64,000 bases of DNA from CAWDPQ01 sp963804245 (GCA_963804245.1 CAWDPQ010000006.1:241155-305154); one strand, 5' to 3'. Positions 28,099-38,690 are shown, numbered from the stretch's first letter. Numbers and translations are program-made. Notes: a model not told the origin generated them from the letters alone.

Positions 28099-28238
28099 CG
28101 GAAAGTGAGCGTAACCTCTTGTGCTAGACTCCGTCAACGAACGTTGGCGCGCGCGCACGGCGACATTCCGCGTCCAGATTCGTAGTTTTTCTCGACTCGA
28201 TCGAGGCTGGCGATCACGGGTTTGATGGGGAGGATCTG

Positions 28239-29129
28239 GTGAAGGGCGCGGTTTACGTCAACGGAAAGATCACGCCTGCGGACGAGGCGGTCATTCCCGT
28301 TTACGATCACGGTTTTCTGTACGGCGAAGGCGTTTACGAGACCTTGCGCACGTACAATCGCGTGCCCTTCCTCTTCGAGCGCCACGTGCGGCGCTTGCGC
28401 GCCTCCGCCGACCATCTTCATCTGGGCGTGAACTTCGACGATTCGATGCTGGCGCGGCGCATCGACGAGACGGTGGCGGCAGCCGGCCAGATGCGCGAGG
28501 CCTACATCCGCGTGCTGCTGACGCGCGGCGTCGGCGAGTTGACCTACGACGTCGCCGCTACACCCGAGCCATCGCTCGTCATCATCGTCAAGCCGCTCGA
28601 CGAGCCTCCGTCCCGGGTGTTCGACGACGGCATCAAGATTTCGCTGGTCTCGATCCTGCGCAACCATCCCGGATCGGTCAATCCGATCATCAAGTCCAAC
28701 AACCTGCTGAACAATGCGCTGGCCATGCAGGAAGCACACCGGCACGGCGGCGACGAAGCACTGATGTGCAATTATCGCGGCGAACTGTCGGAGTGCTCGC
28801 AGTCCAACTTTTTCCTGGTGCGGAACGGGGTTGCGCTCACGCCCGCATCGGAAGCCGGCCTGCTGGAAGGTGTGACCCGTGCGTTTTTGTTCGAGGTCGG
28901 GCGCGACGCGGGCATCGAGGTTCGCGACGCGACGCTCTTCCCCGCCGACCTCGATACGGCTGACGAGATCTTCATCACCAGCACGACGCGCGAGCTGAGC
29001 CCCGTCGTAGCCGTCGACCATCGCGTCATCGGCTCCGGGCGGCCTGGTCCGATCTTCAAGGCGCTGCTCGAGGGGTATCGCAAGCGAGCCCATGAGCTGA
29101 CGCGAGCGGTCGGAGCAACGCGGACCTGA
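28239..29129 (+). CDS. ilvE: Class IV aminotransferase (branched-chain / aminodeoxychorismate lyase type)
   Basis: Protein of 296 residues starting at a GTG preceded by GGGAGG. PLP fold-type IV: catalytic lysine in PIIKSNNLLNNALA, the motif YDHGFLYGEGVYETLR and the conserved GELSECSQSNFFLV. Probably transfers the amino group in branched-chain amino-acid metabolism. DAAT and PabC belong to the same fold and cannot be excluded from motifs alone. Convergent with gcvP. Confidence 0.85.
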   Translation: MKGAVYVNGKITPADEAVIPVYDHGFLYGEGVYETLRTYNRVPFLFERHVRRLRASADHLHLGVNFDDSMLARRIDETVAAAGQMREAYIRVLLTRGVGELTYDVAATPEPSLVIIVKPLDEPPSRVFDDGIKISLVSILRNHPGSVNPIIKSNNLLNNALAMQEAHRHGGDEALMCNYRGELSECSQSNFFLVRNGVALTPASEAGLLEGVTRAFLFEVGRDAGIEVRDATLFPADLDTADEIFITSTTRELSPVVAVDHRVIGSGRPGPIFKALLEGYRKRAHELTRAVGATRT

Positions 29130-29180
29130 GATTTCCGAGCTGCCGACCGAGCCCGAGCCCGAGCCCCCGAGCCTTGAGAG

Positions 29181-32077
29181 CTACCTCGCTTCGAGCTCCT
29201 GCTCAGCAAAGGCTTCGACCGGCGGACACGCGCACATCAAGTTGCGGTCGCCGTACGGATTATCGATGCGTGCGACGGCCGGCCAGATCTTGTTCGCGCG
29301 TACGAACGGCAACGGAAACGCTGCCTGCTGCCGCGTGTAGGGATGGGACCAGTCGTCGGAAGCGACGTCTTCAGCCGTGTGCGGTGCGTTCTTGAGCACG
29401 TTGTCGCGCGGGTCTGCTACGCCATCGATGACTGCCTGAATTTCGGCTCGGATGGCAATCAGCGCATCGCAAAACCGGTCGAGCTCGTCCTTCGACTCGC
29501 TCTCCGTCGGCTCGATCATCATCGTCCCGGCCACGGGGAACGATACCGTCGGGGCGTGAAAGCCGTAGTCCATGAGCCGCTTCGCCACGTCCTGCTCGTC
29601 GATCGACGGCCCCGACCCATGCTTGAACGGACGCAGGTCGAAAATCATCTCGTGCGCGACACGGCCGTTGTGGTTGGCGTAGAGCACGTCGTAGTGCCCC
29701 TGAAGTCTGGCCTTGATGTAGTTCGCGTTCAGAATCGCGTATCGCGTCGCATCCGTCAGACCTTCGGCGCCAAGCATGCGGATGTAGCCATAGGAGATGA
29801 GCAGGATGCTCGCGCTTCCCCACGGCGCGGCGGCAATGGCCGGGATCGCCTTCTCACCACCGACACCGCCTGCCGGATGACCGGGCAAATACGGGGCGAG
29901 ATGTCGGGCCACGGCGATCGGACCCATGCCGGGGCCGCCGCCACCATGCGGAATCGCAAATGTCTTGTGCAGATTGATGTGACAGACATCGGCGCCAATG
30001 GCAGCGGGACTGGTCAGTCCGACCTGCGCATTCATGTTGGCGCCGTCCATGTACACCTGCCCGCCGTGTTCGTGCACGATCGAACAGATCTCGCGAATTT
30101 CTTCTTCGAACACGCCATGCGTTGACGGATAGGTCACCATCAGCGCCGCCAGAGAATCCCGGTACTGCTCCGCCTTCTTGCGCAGGTCCGCCAGGTCGAC
30201 GTTGCCGTTGCTGTCGCAGGCGGTGACGACAACCTTCAGCCCGGCCATCGACGCGCTCGCGGGATTCGTTCCGTGCGCGGACGATGGGATCAGCACGACG
30301 TTTCGCCCCTGCATCGCCGCGGTCGCGATGGTAGGCGCGGATCGCCATCAGTCCGGCAAACTCCCCTTGCGCGCCGGAATTGGGCTGCAGCGACACGGCC
30401 GCCAGTCCCGTAATCCGGCACAGAGCCTCTTCCAGCTCACGGAATACCTGCTGATAGCCCGCCGCCTGAGGAATCGGCGCAAACGGATGCATCCGCGAAA
30501 ATTCCGGCCACGTCACCGGAATCATCTCGGAAGCGGCGTTCAGCTTCATCGTGCAGGAGCCCAGCGGGATCATCGAGGTATCGAGACCGACGTCCTTCCG
30601 TTCCAGGCTTCGGATGTAACGCATCATCTGTGTTTCGGAATGATGCGTGTTGAAGACGGGATGTGTGAGGTACGGACTCGACCGCTTCAACGCGGCAGGC
30701 GCCTTCAACGCAAACGGTGCGCCTTCCTTGATCACCAGCCCGGTTTCGTGTCCACGCGCAGCCGTGAAGATCCTGATGATGGTCTTGATGTCGTCGAGGG
30801 TAGTGGTCTCGTCGAGGGAAATTCCCACAGCCGTGTCGAAGTAGCGGAAGTTCACCCCCGCGGCTTCCGCCGCCTTGCGCACCGCCGGAACGTCCGCTCC
30901 CTCGATCCGCAACGTGTCGAAGTACGCTGCGTTCGTCTGGAGGTAGCTGGCAGCGGAGAGACCCCCTTCGAGCGCGCGCGCACGGCTGTGGACGCGCTCG
31001 CCGATCGCCCGCAGTCCGGCCGGTCCGTGATACACGGCGTACATGGCGGCGATATTGGCCAGTAGTGCCTGCGCCGTGCAGATATTGGACGTCGCCTTCT
31101 CCCGGCGGATGTGCTGTTCGCGCGTCTGCAGGGCCATGCGATACGCCTGGTGCCCGCGCGCGTCTACGGATATGCCGATGATCCGGCCCGGCGCTTGCCG
31201 GACGAATGATTCGCGCGTCGCGAAGAAGGCCGCGTGCGGACCGCCGTAGCCGAGCGGCACACCAAAGCGCTGGGAATTGCCCACCACCGCATCGGCACCC
31301 ATCTCGCCTGGTGGCGTCAATAGCGTCAGCGCCAGCAGATCGCTCGCGACGGCGACGAGCGCACCGGCCGCATGGGCCTTGTCGATTGTGGCGCGCAGGT
31401 CGAGCACTTCACCGCGGTCGTCCGGATACTGCAGGAGCATGCCGAACGCACGACCGAGCAACGCTGCGGGAATGGCCGCGACATCGCCGATTTCCAGCTT
31501 GATCTTCAGCGGCTCGGCACGTCCACGCAGCACATCGATCGTCTGTGGGAAGCAGCGCTCCGACACGATGAACACGCTCTCGTCGCCCGACGGCGCTTTC
31601 CGCGCCTGCAGCCGGTGGAACATCGTCATCGCTTCGGCTGCCGCCGTCGCTTCGTCGAGCAGGGATGCCGTGGCAATCTCCATCCCGCTCAGGTCACGAA
31701 CGACGGTCTGAAAATTCAGCAGCGATTCCAGGCGGCCCTTGGGCGATCTCCGCCTGGTACGGCGTGTACGGCGTGTACCAGCCGGGATTCTCAAAGACGT
31801 TGCGCAGAATCACGCTCGGGGTGATGCAGTCGTAATAGCCCATCCCGATGAACGACCGAGAGACGCGATTCTTCGCCGCAGTTGAGCGAAGGTGCTGCAG
31901 ATATTCGTGCTCTTCCTGCGCCGCTGGCAGATCGAGCGCGCCGCCCAGCCTGATGCCGGGAGGAATCGTCTGTTCGATCAGCGCATCGAGCGACGGGATG
32001 CCGATCGTGCGGAGCATCCGGTCGCGGGCTTCGGGGTCGGGGCCGATATGGCGAGACTGAAACGAACCTGGTGTCAT
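29181..32077 (-). CDS. gcvP: Glycine dehydrogenase (decarboxylating), P-protein (two frameshifts)
   Basis: Single-chain P-protein of about 960 residues that decarboxylates glycine and loads the aminomethyl group on GcvH. Three overlapping frames make it up. The N-terminal part ends PYQAEIAQG; the middle part runs to AIRAYHRDRGDAG; the C-terminal part resumes with RNVVLIPSSAHGTNPASASM. One extra base in the CCC at 31736-31738 and one in the CCCC at 30306-30309 (plus strand) explain both breaks, and removing them gives the canonical sequence. PLP lysine is in INLHKTFAIPHGGGGPG. It overlaps gcvH by 4 bases. Confidence 0.93.
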
Positions 32078-32445
32078 TTCGTGAGTTCAGTGTACTGCGC
32101 CGCATCGAGCAGGTCGGCATCACCGGCGGCGTCGTCTGGCTTCAGCGCGATCATCCAGGATCCGTGCGGATCGGCGTTCACGTTTTCCGGCCGCTCGGCG
32201 AGCGAGCTGTTCACGGCTGTGACCACGCCGGCAACCGGTGCATATAGCTCGGAGACCGCCTTCACCGACTCGATCGTGCCGAACACATCACCCTTGCTCA
32301 ACCGCTTCCCCACTTCCGGGAGCTCCAGGTAGACGACGTCGCCGAGCTGTTTCTGCGCGTAGTCGGTTATGCCGACGCGTGCCTCGTCTCCACCCGTGCG
32401 AATCCACTCGTGGTCCTTCGTGTACTTCAGATCGGAGGGATACAT
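32074..32445 (-). CDS. gcvH: Glycine cleavage system H protein
   Basis: Protein of 123 residues, a lipoyl carrier that shuttles the aminomethyl group between P, T and L proteins. The lipoylated lysine lies in GTIESVKAVSELYAPVAG. The start MYPSDLKYTKDHEWIR is typical. Placed between gcvT (42-base gap) and gcvP (4-base overlap). Confidence 0.97.
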   Translation of the reverse strand: MYPSDLKYTKDHEWIRTGGDEARVGITDYAQKQLGDVVYLELPEVGKRLSKGDVFGTIESVKAVSELYAPVAGVVTAVNSSLAERPENVNADPHGSWMIALKPDDAAGDADLLDAAQYTELTK

Positions 32446-32487
32446 TACGCTCCTCTTATCGCGTCCGGTGCCGCCGCTGCCGACTCA

Positions 32488-33604
32488 CTACGCCGGTCGT
32501 TTATAGAACGGCATCGCCACCACCTGCGCGCGCGCCCGGCGGCCGCGTACATCGACTTCGAATTCCGTCCCCACCGTCGTCTTTTCGACCGGCAGGTAGG
32601 CCATGCCGATTGCCTTCTTCAGGTACGGGGTCTGCGTGCCGCTGGTGACCACTCCGGCTTTTGCGCCATCGACGTAGACGTCGTAGCCGTGCCTCGCAAT
32701 CGCACGATCGATCACTTCGAAGCCCGCCAGCTTCCGGGTGACACCGTGTTGCTTCTGACGTCGAAGGACGTCGGCACCGATGAACGACTCCTTCTTCCAG
32801 CCGACGATCCATCCGAGGTCGGCCTCGAGCACGGTCGTTGTTTCGTCCATGTCGTTGCCGTAAAGCCGCATCGCGGCTTCGAGCCGCAAGGTGTCGCGAG
32901 CGCCGAGACCCGCCGGCACGACTCCCGGCGGCTTTGCCGGCCATCAGGATGGCGTCCCAGACTCGCTCCGCCGATGCGGGTGCCACGAATACTTCGAAGC
33001 CATCCTCGCCGGTATAGCCGGTTCGCGATATCGTCGCGCGCACGCCGGCCACCTCACCGGTCGTGAACCAGTAATATTTGATGTCGGACAGGTTCACACC
33101 CGTGAGGGTCTGGAGCACATCGCGCGCGGCAGGCCCCTGCAGCGCCATCAACGCGTACCGCGAACTGGTGTTGACGACCGCGGCATCGCCGAAGTTGGTC
33201 AGCTGCCTGGTAATCCAGTTGAAATCCTTGATGATGTTCGCGGCATTGACGACGAGCATGAAATGGTCGTCGGCCAGGCGATACGTCAGCACGTCGTCCA
33301 CGAAGGTACCTTCGGGGGTTGTCAGCGCGCTGTACTGAGCCTGATTGCGGGCGAGACGGCTCGCATCGTTGCTGGCGATCTGTTGCACCGCTTTGAGCGC
33401 ATCAGCGCCGGCGATCTCGATCTCCCCCATATGGCTCACGTCGAATAGTCCGGCGCGGCTCCGCACTGCCAGGTGCTCGTCGACGATCCCCGAGTATTCG
33501 ACCGGCATGTCCCAGCCGCCGAACTCGACCATGCGGGCACCGAGGGATCGGTGCCGACCGTTCAACGGCGTCTTCTTCAGGGTTGCCGACGCTGGGTGAG
33601 TCAT
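32488..33604 (-). CDS. gcvT: Aminomethyltransferase, glycine cleavage T protein (one frameshift)
   Basis: About 372 residues from the ATG at 33604 (MTHPASATLKKTPLNGRH). It transfers the methylene group to tetrahydrofolate. Conserved segments: GWDMPVEYSGIVDEHLAVRSRAGLFDVSHMGEI and GYTGEDGFEVFV. The frame shifts near 32,924 within a CCC run; dropping one base joins LMAGKAAG to VVPAGLGARDTLRLEAAM, the canonical T-protein sequence. First gene of gcvTHP. No glycine riboswitch recognised upstream. Confidence 0.93.
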
Positions 33605-33873
33605 TCGCGTTCGAGGTTCGAGATTCTCTTTTCCGGTTCGGGCGTTCCGTTCCGGTTTCGTGGCACTTGGTTCCGGCTTGGGGTTCTCGAATGCGGGTGC
33701 GCGGATGCAGAGTGCGGCGCTCGGCGCAAGCCCAACACGCCACGGTACTATGCGGCTCCGCTGTGGGTCAAGGTTTCGAAGGTTCACGCGGCTCGCTGCT
33801 CGCACGCGCGATTGCAGCGGGAAGCGGTCGCGGGAACAAGCTCTGACCCAGTGCCGGTCAGTTGTGTCGACGG
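33605..33873. other. Intergenic region upstream of gcvT
   Basis: About 270 bases with repeated GGTTC-rich words between 33,605 and 33,690. I see no convincing gene, tandem glycine aptamer or strong terminator. Confidence 0.5.
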
Positions 33874-34131
33874 TCACGATCGGGGAAATGTGAACAACTC
33901 CCCGCATCGCTCACAGCGAAACTGCTGCGGGCCGCCGTCGCTCGTCATCATCGTCGTGTCGTGGATGCCACACGCAGGGCATTGCCGTGTCGTGGACGGG
34001 TCAACGACATGACCGTCGGGGCAACGATACGCGGCATTTGTCTCGCCACCAGCGGACCAGGCATTCTGCGTCCACAGCATCTGTGCGTGGCATTCGGCAC
34101 ACAGCACCGTTCGCACGAGGGTGTTTTCCAT
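33874..34131 (-). CDS. Small zinc-ribbon protein
   Basis: About 85 residues from the ATG at 34131, which has GGAAG 6 bases upstream. Cysteine pairs CAEC, CPAC and CERC plus YRCPDGH suggest two zinc ribbons. No enzymatic domain is visible. The function is unknown; such ribbons bind nucleic acid or proteins. It follows a gap of about 240 bases after the small membrane protein on the same strand. Confidence 0.65.
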   Translation of the reverse strand: MENTLVRTVLCAECHAQMLWTQNAWSAGGETNAAYRCPDGHVVDPSTTRQCPACGIHDTTMMTSDGGPQQFRCERCGELFTFPRS

Positions 34132-34370
34132 GGTTTGCTTCCGGTTGGCGAAGGTTCCAGCGGCGGCCGCAATGGAGCCCAGCGTCAACACACGGTCGTC
34201 ATGAGGATACGAGGAGCTGGATCGCTCAAGGGACATTATGGACCAAGCGGCCCGCCACGGTTCACCTCCTGCGGCGGCGACCTCACTCGGGGCGACGCAA
34301 TGTCACAAACAACCGAGATGGTCGGACACCGTGCCCGGCGAGCGACGGCATCCGACCCGTGGAACTCCGG

Positions 34371-34664
34371 CTATCTCAGCGCATCCTGCATCAGAAGGAC
34401 GTACCCGAGCAGTGTCAGAGTTGCGGCAACGACGCTTCCCATCTGCTCTTTGCTGCGCAGGACGATGATCGGCACTACGACGAGCGCGAGGCTCCAGAAG
34501 CCGAGTGAGAGCGCGACTGAAACGCGCGGCCCCGCAGTCTGAAAGTAGGTCCAGTATGCAAGGGCGCAGACCGCCACCCATGTCGCCCAGGTGAAGAAGA
34601 CCGGCCGGGGAAGGGGTCTGGCGAAAGCGTTGTTGTCTTCAGAACGTTCGGTCGAAACCGCCAT
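34371..34664 (-). CDS. Small predicted membrane protein
   Basis: About 97 residues from the ATG at 34664, with a near-perfect AGGAGG upstream. Three hydrophobic segments are visible (VFFTWATWVAVCALAYWTYF, SLGFWSLALVVVPIIVL, SVVAATLTLLGYVLLM). No known family recognised. Its start overlaps the end of the secreted protein gene, suggesting coupling. Confidence 0.7.
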   Translation of the reverse strand: MAVSTERSEDNNAFARPLPRPVFFTWATWVAVCALAYWTYFQTAGPRVSVALSLGFWSLALVVVPIIVLRSKEQMGSVVAATLTLLGYVLLMQDALR

Positions 34665-35277
34665 TGATGACCTCCTGCCAAACACGGAGCGTTTCGGTAG
34701 CCCGAAGCCAATTGTCCCGCCCACGCTGACGCAAATCCTGTAACCATCGTTGCAAACGCCATAGGACCCACGAAACGTGTTGCACCCTGACTGAGCACGC
34801 CCACCAACCCTGTGCCGACGCCATTCAGTTGAGACACCCTGCTGAGCGTGTCCGCCAATCGCTGCGCCGAGCGCGCCTTCTCCTGCGCCTGTCCGCAGGT
34901 CAACGCCACGGTCACGACGCCGAACCGCGCGAGGGTCATGCGCGACGGATAGGACTGCTGCGGATCTCTCAGTGATCCCATCCGGCCGCGGACTTCCCCA
35001 TCCTCACGTTCGGACCGGGCGAGCATCCGCGCTTCGTCCGGCGAAACCCAGAAGGCCGGTTCGATCAACCATCGCTGCGCAATCTCGATGATCGCCGGGC
35101 TGCTGTCCCCGCTGCCATCCACCCCGGCCCACTGCATCTCCTCCGCAGCAGGACCGAGGTGGTGCAGGATGTACTCTTCATCCACCTCCTGCGCGTAAGC
35201 TGCCGGCGGCAGCAGCAGGATGACCATCAGCACCAGAGACAGGGTGCCACACGTACAGGTGATGTGATTCCGCGCCA
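34639..35277 (-). CDS. Secreted protein of unknown function (possible frameshift near its end)
   Basis: About 212 residues beginning MARNHITCTCGTLSLVLMVI with a cleavable signal peptide (PPAAYAQ). The body is helical, rich in acidic and polar residues, with no recognised domain. Around 34,740 the protein-like character passes from one frame to another that ends FDRTF at 34639, overlapping the next ATG. The uncorrected frame would run to 34475. The exact C-terminus is therefore uncertain. Same strand and spacing as its neighbours. Confidence 0.55.
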
Positions 35278-36857
35278 TAGGATCCTCCGACGAAGTCCCC
35301 TCTTCGTTTGAAGGGACCGTTCGATCCGGCCACGCGACCCTGGCGGCACCCCTGCCGCCCCGCCTCGCCGGACACATGCACCGGAGGCTCCCGGCACCAC
35401 CTCAGACCTATCCGCACCGACGCACGCATGCCCGCGCGGTATCGGAGGTGCGCCTGCAGCGTGTGATACGAAATCCCCAGTTCCCGGCATGCTCGTCGTT
35501 TGTTGTTCCCGCAGCGTTCGAGCACCAGACGTGCGTAACGACTGGCCCATGCGCGCATGCCATCCCGCGCGCGAAGGGCGGGCAGCAGTATTTCTTCGTA
35601 TGGTCCCAGCAGCCCGGCTGGCAGATCGTCCAATTCGAGCGAAGGCGAGCCCGCCAGGGCCACGGCACGCTCCATGACGCGCTCCAGCTCACGGACGTTG
35701 CCCGGCCAGTCGTACGCCAACAGCGCGTCACTCGCCGCCTGCGACAACTGCAGTGGTCGGACGACGCGGTAACGATCGAGGAAATATTGGGCGAGCTCCA
35801 GGATGTCTTCGCGGCGGTGACGGAGCGGCGGTACCGGCACGTCGATGCCGTTCAAGCGATAGTAGAGATCGGTACGGAAGCGACCGAGCGATACCAATTC
35901 CGCGAGTGGCCGGTTCGTCGCCACGATCACCCGAGTGTCGACGCGCCGCGATCCGCACCCGCCGACTCTCTCGATCGAGAGGTCCTGTATCGCCCGCAGC
36001 AATTTGGCCTGCGCCGCAGGTGACAGGTCGGACACTTCGTCCAGAAAGAGTGTGCCGTCGTGCGCGTGCTCGAACTTGCCACGCCGGCCGCGCACACCCG
36101 TTGCGGTCCGATCCTCGATGCCAAACAACTCCGCCTCTAACAAGGTCTCCACGATGGCCGCGCAGTTCACCGCCACGAACGGACCCCGCCGCCTCTTACT
36201 GAGCTCGTGGATCTGACGAGCGACCAGCTCCTTGCCGCTGCCGGACTCCCCTTCGATGAGCACCGTGAAATCGAACGCCGCGACGCGCTCGATCCGTTCC
36301 CGCAGCGTCTTGATGGCCCGGCTCGAACCAATGAGCGGCGCGGCGCCGTCTCCGCCCGGCTTCGCCCGGAACACACTGCGCGCCTGCGCCCGCTCGACTT
36401 CCAGCAGCAGCGCGGCGATGTGCGCGCCCACTTCCAGCAACTGGGTCGTCCACCCATCCGGCGTCCGGCCCGGCTCGAACATCACCTCCAGGCGCGCCCG
36501 GCCTTCGAGGCCGTAGCCCGGCACCTCGACACACACACCGGGTCCGCGCGCGACGCCATCCTCGCGCACCACGACGGACCGCGCACGAATGAGCCTGCCC
36601 AACTCCTGTTCCAACCGCTCGCGCGAGGTCCGAGCGTCGCGCGCCACGCTCAGCCCCGAGGTGACCGCGGTCAGCAGCGCGATCGGACCGCGGCGGCGAT
36701 CCGGCACGCGACGGGTGCCGACCCCCGCCGATGTGTGTGTGGTCAGCTCCCGTCGCACCATCCCGCCTCCACCAACGTCCGCGAGGTCGGGGCTAACCAA
36801 GGTGGATGCCAGGCCGCCGTTGATCGGATCGCTCAGCATTCGCGCGGTACTCGTCAT
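35178..36857 (-). CDS. AAA+ regulator of NtrC type lacking the GAFTGA motif
   Basis: About 559 residues from the ATG at 36857. The N-terminal region resembles a GAF domain (about 60-180). The AAA+ core has Walker A (EGESGSGKELVARQIH), a Walker B-like GTLFLDEVSDL and FRTDLYYRLNGIDVPVPPLRHR. Where sigma54 activators have GAFTGA, this protein has TATGVRG, so it probably does not remodel sigma54 in the usual way. A Fis-type helix-turn-helix follows (RRACRELGISYHTLQAHL). The last 40-50 residues overlap the next gene by 100 bases and look non-coding, so the true stop may be earlier or displaced by an indel. Confidence 0.82.
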   Translation of the reverse strand: MTSTARMLSDPINGGLASTLVSPDLADVGGGGMVRRELTTHTSAGVGTRRVPDRRRGPIALLTAVTSGLSVARDARTSRERLEQELGRLIRARSVVVREDGVARGPGVCVEVPGYGLEGRARLEVMFEPGRTPDGWTTQLLEVGAHIAALLLEVERAQARSVFRAKPGGDGAAPLIGSSRAIKTLRERIERVAAFDFTVLIEGESGSGKELVARQIHELSKRRRGPFVAVNCAAIVETLLEAELFGIEDRTATGVRGRRGKFEHAHDGTLFLDEVSDLSPAAQAKLLRAIQDLSIERVGGCGSRRVDTRVIVATNRPLAELVSLGRFRTDLYYRLNGIDVPVPPLRHRREDILELAQYFLDRYRVVRPLQLSQAASDALLAYDWPGNVRELERVMERAVALAGSPSLELDDLPAGLLGPYEEILLPALRARDGMRAWASRYARLVLERCGNNKRRACRELGISYHTLQAHLRYRAGMRASVRIGLRWCREPPVHVSGEAGRQGCRQGRVAGSNGPFKRRGDFVGGSYGAESHHLYVWHPVSGADGHPAAAAGSLRAGGG

Positions 36858-37424
36858 CGCGTTCTCTGACTCCTTCGATACGCGGGTATCAATTTCCCGC
36901 CGAAGAGAGGAATGTCGAAGCAGGATGTGGGCAGTGGATACCCGGGGCGGGTGCCTACTTCCCTGCTCCGTTTCCACCGGCTCGCCTGCTGTGAAGTCGC
37001 CAATCGACGAGGCAATCAGGTTGCCGCCGACACAGTCGCGTGAGGTGTCAATCGATACTGCTGTTCGCGCTGGAGTTACGGGACCACTGGATCATTCGAT
37101 GCGTGAGTCGGCCTGGCGCGGCCTGTGGGCGAGCGTCAACTCCGCGGGACGACGACGCGCGTCTGCTGAGGAACTACGAGGTGGGGACGGTGAACTGGCG
37201 TTGGCTCGAGGCCTGAGCGAGGCCCCTTTTCGATCCTCGCCAGCTCCGCCTACCGATCCTCCCAGCCCCCGCCACCTCCCCAGCGGCCCAACCGAGGGAG
37301 GCCTGACCGTACGCATCCTTCTTCCCCGAAGGGTCCGGCAGGAGATAGGAAGCTGACCCCATTGTTGCGTCTCCAACGGGCGGGGCTGAGTGAGCCCTTC
37401 ACTCAGCGGCTTGCATAAACGAGA
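36858..37424. other. Divergent intergenic region
   Basis: About 570 bases between the AAA+ regulator and the M50 protease. Holds a GC-rich stretch (37253-37308) that resembles 49138-49194, and an inverted CACTCAGC-like motif near 37,390. No convincing gene. Confidence 0.5.
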
Positions 37425-37442
37425 TTGATCGCTCTGCCAAAG

Positions 37443-38486
37443 ATGCTTAACGCCTGGATCTACGCGACCTTTTTGCAGACGCTACCGGATCACTCGATCG
37501 GTGTGCGGGTGTTCGGAGCTGTATTGGCAAGTGTCCTCCCGTGTGTTGCCGTTACTTTTGTTCACGAGAGCGGTCACGTGCTCGTGGGTTTATGCGCGGG
37601 CTTTCGTTTCAGCTCGATGCGGGTCAGCCGCATCCAGTTCGATCGCCGCTTCCGAGTCTCGATATCTCGAGGAAGAGGAATCGGAGCAAGTGGATCGGCC
37701 AGCATGATGCCAATCAAGAGCGATAAACTCGTCCCGCGTGCGATTGCGATGGTGTTAGCAGGGCCCATCGCGAACTTCGCGACCGGATACGCGGTGCTCC
37801 TCTTGCCAGTCACCAAGGGTTTCTTCTCAGGAGGGTTCATCTTCTGTTCGATTTTCGGAGGCGCGGCGAATTTGATGCCGTTTCGGCATCGATCGATGCC
37901 GTCCGACGGTACACGGCTCTTGAGCCTGTTACGTAATCCGGCCCCGGCCGAGCGGTCGCTCGCGCTGGCGAAACTGAACGATGACGTGCACAACGGTGTG
38001 CCACCGGGTTCGTTGTCGCCAGACTTCCTCGCGAAGGCCCTTGCGGTACGCGACGCGTCACTAGATACAGTCGTCGCTCATTCGATCGGGTACGCGGTCG
38101 CGTGGTGGCAGCACGACGACGCTGCGGCGGCGCAGGCGCTCGAAACGTGTCTGGCACATTCGGGCAATGTCCCGACTGAAGTACGCCATATCGTCATGAG
38201 TGACGCTGCTGTTTTTCAGGCGCGACGGCGCAAGCGTGTCGATCTGGCTGAAGAGTGGCTGGAAATGATCCCGCAAGGGACGAAGTTTCCAGGCCTCCGG
38301 TTGCGAGTGGAGGCCGCGATTCTCGAAGCGCGCGGCGATTTTGATGGCGCGTTGAAAAAGCTAGAAGAGGTCGAAATGCTGTTTCTCGGTATTCCGGACG
38401 AAGCGCTGCGCGAAATAAATGTGCGATTCCTGCGACGCTGGAGGACCGAACTGTTCGCGGCTCGTGTCGTGCAAACCGCCGAATAA
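37443..38486 (+). CDS. M50 (site-2 protease-like) membrane metallopeptidase
   Basis: About 347 residues. The zinc motif HESGH (His41-Glu42-His45 from the ATG) lies at the end of the second hydrophobic segment. A second M50 motif is present as NLMPFRHRSMPSDG. The C-terminal half (about 170-345) is hydrophilic and helical, resembling TPR-like repeats, and unlike PDZ-containing RseP. A TTG at 37425 would add six residues. Substrates unknown; intramembrane proteolysis is inferred from the family. No membrane anti-sigma gene is visible next to it. Confidence 0.8.
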   Translation: MLNAWIYATFLQTLPDHSIGVRVFGAVLASVLPCVAVTFVHESGHVLVGLCAGFRFSSMRVSRIQFDRRFRVSISRGRGIGASGSASMMPIKSDKLVPRAIAMVLAGPIANFATGYAVLLLPVTKGFFSGGFIFCSIFGGAANLMPFRHRSMPSDGTRLLSLLRNPAPAERSLALAKLNDDVHNGVPPGSLSPDFLAKALAVRDASLDTVVAHSIGYAVAWWQHDDAAAAQALETCLAHSGNVPTEVRHIVMSDAAVFQARRRKRVDLAEEWLEMIPQGTKFPGLRLRVEAAILEARGDFDGALKKLEEVEMLFLGIPDEALREINVRFLRRWRTELFAARVVQTAE

Positions 38487-38690
38487 AGTCACGTCCGCGA
38501 GTGGTCCGCGGCGCTCAACTGTCGTACACGCTGGCAGGTTAGACTCCTACTCACCTCACAACAATGCAGTGCAATTGCAGTCGTTTTCGCCTCCTTGGCT
38601 TCGTCTGAAGCAGCCCGTCTTTTTTCCGATCTAACAAGCATCTTACGGCGCCGCAGATGTGGCCATCCGTCAAGAGAAGGGTCAGGCCTC

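Noticed and set aside
33605..33873. Glycine riboswitch upstream of gcvT
   Set aside because: No tandem aptamer pattern or conserved glycine-aptamer core seen; only GGTTC-rich sequence.
36589..37356. Plus-strand 255-codon frame across the regulator start and its upstream region
   Set aside because: Low-complexity and antisense to the AAA+ gene over its first third; no motif or ribosome site.
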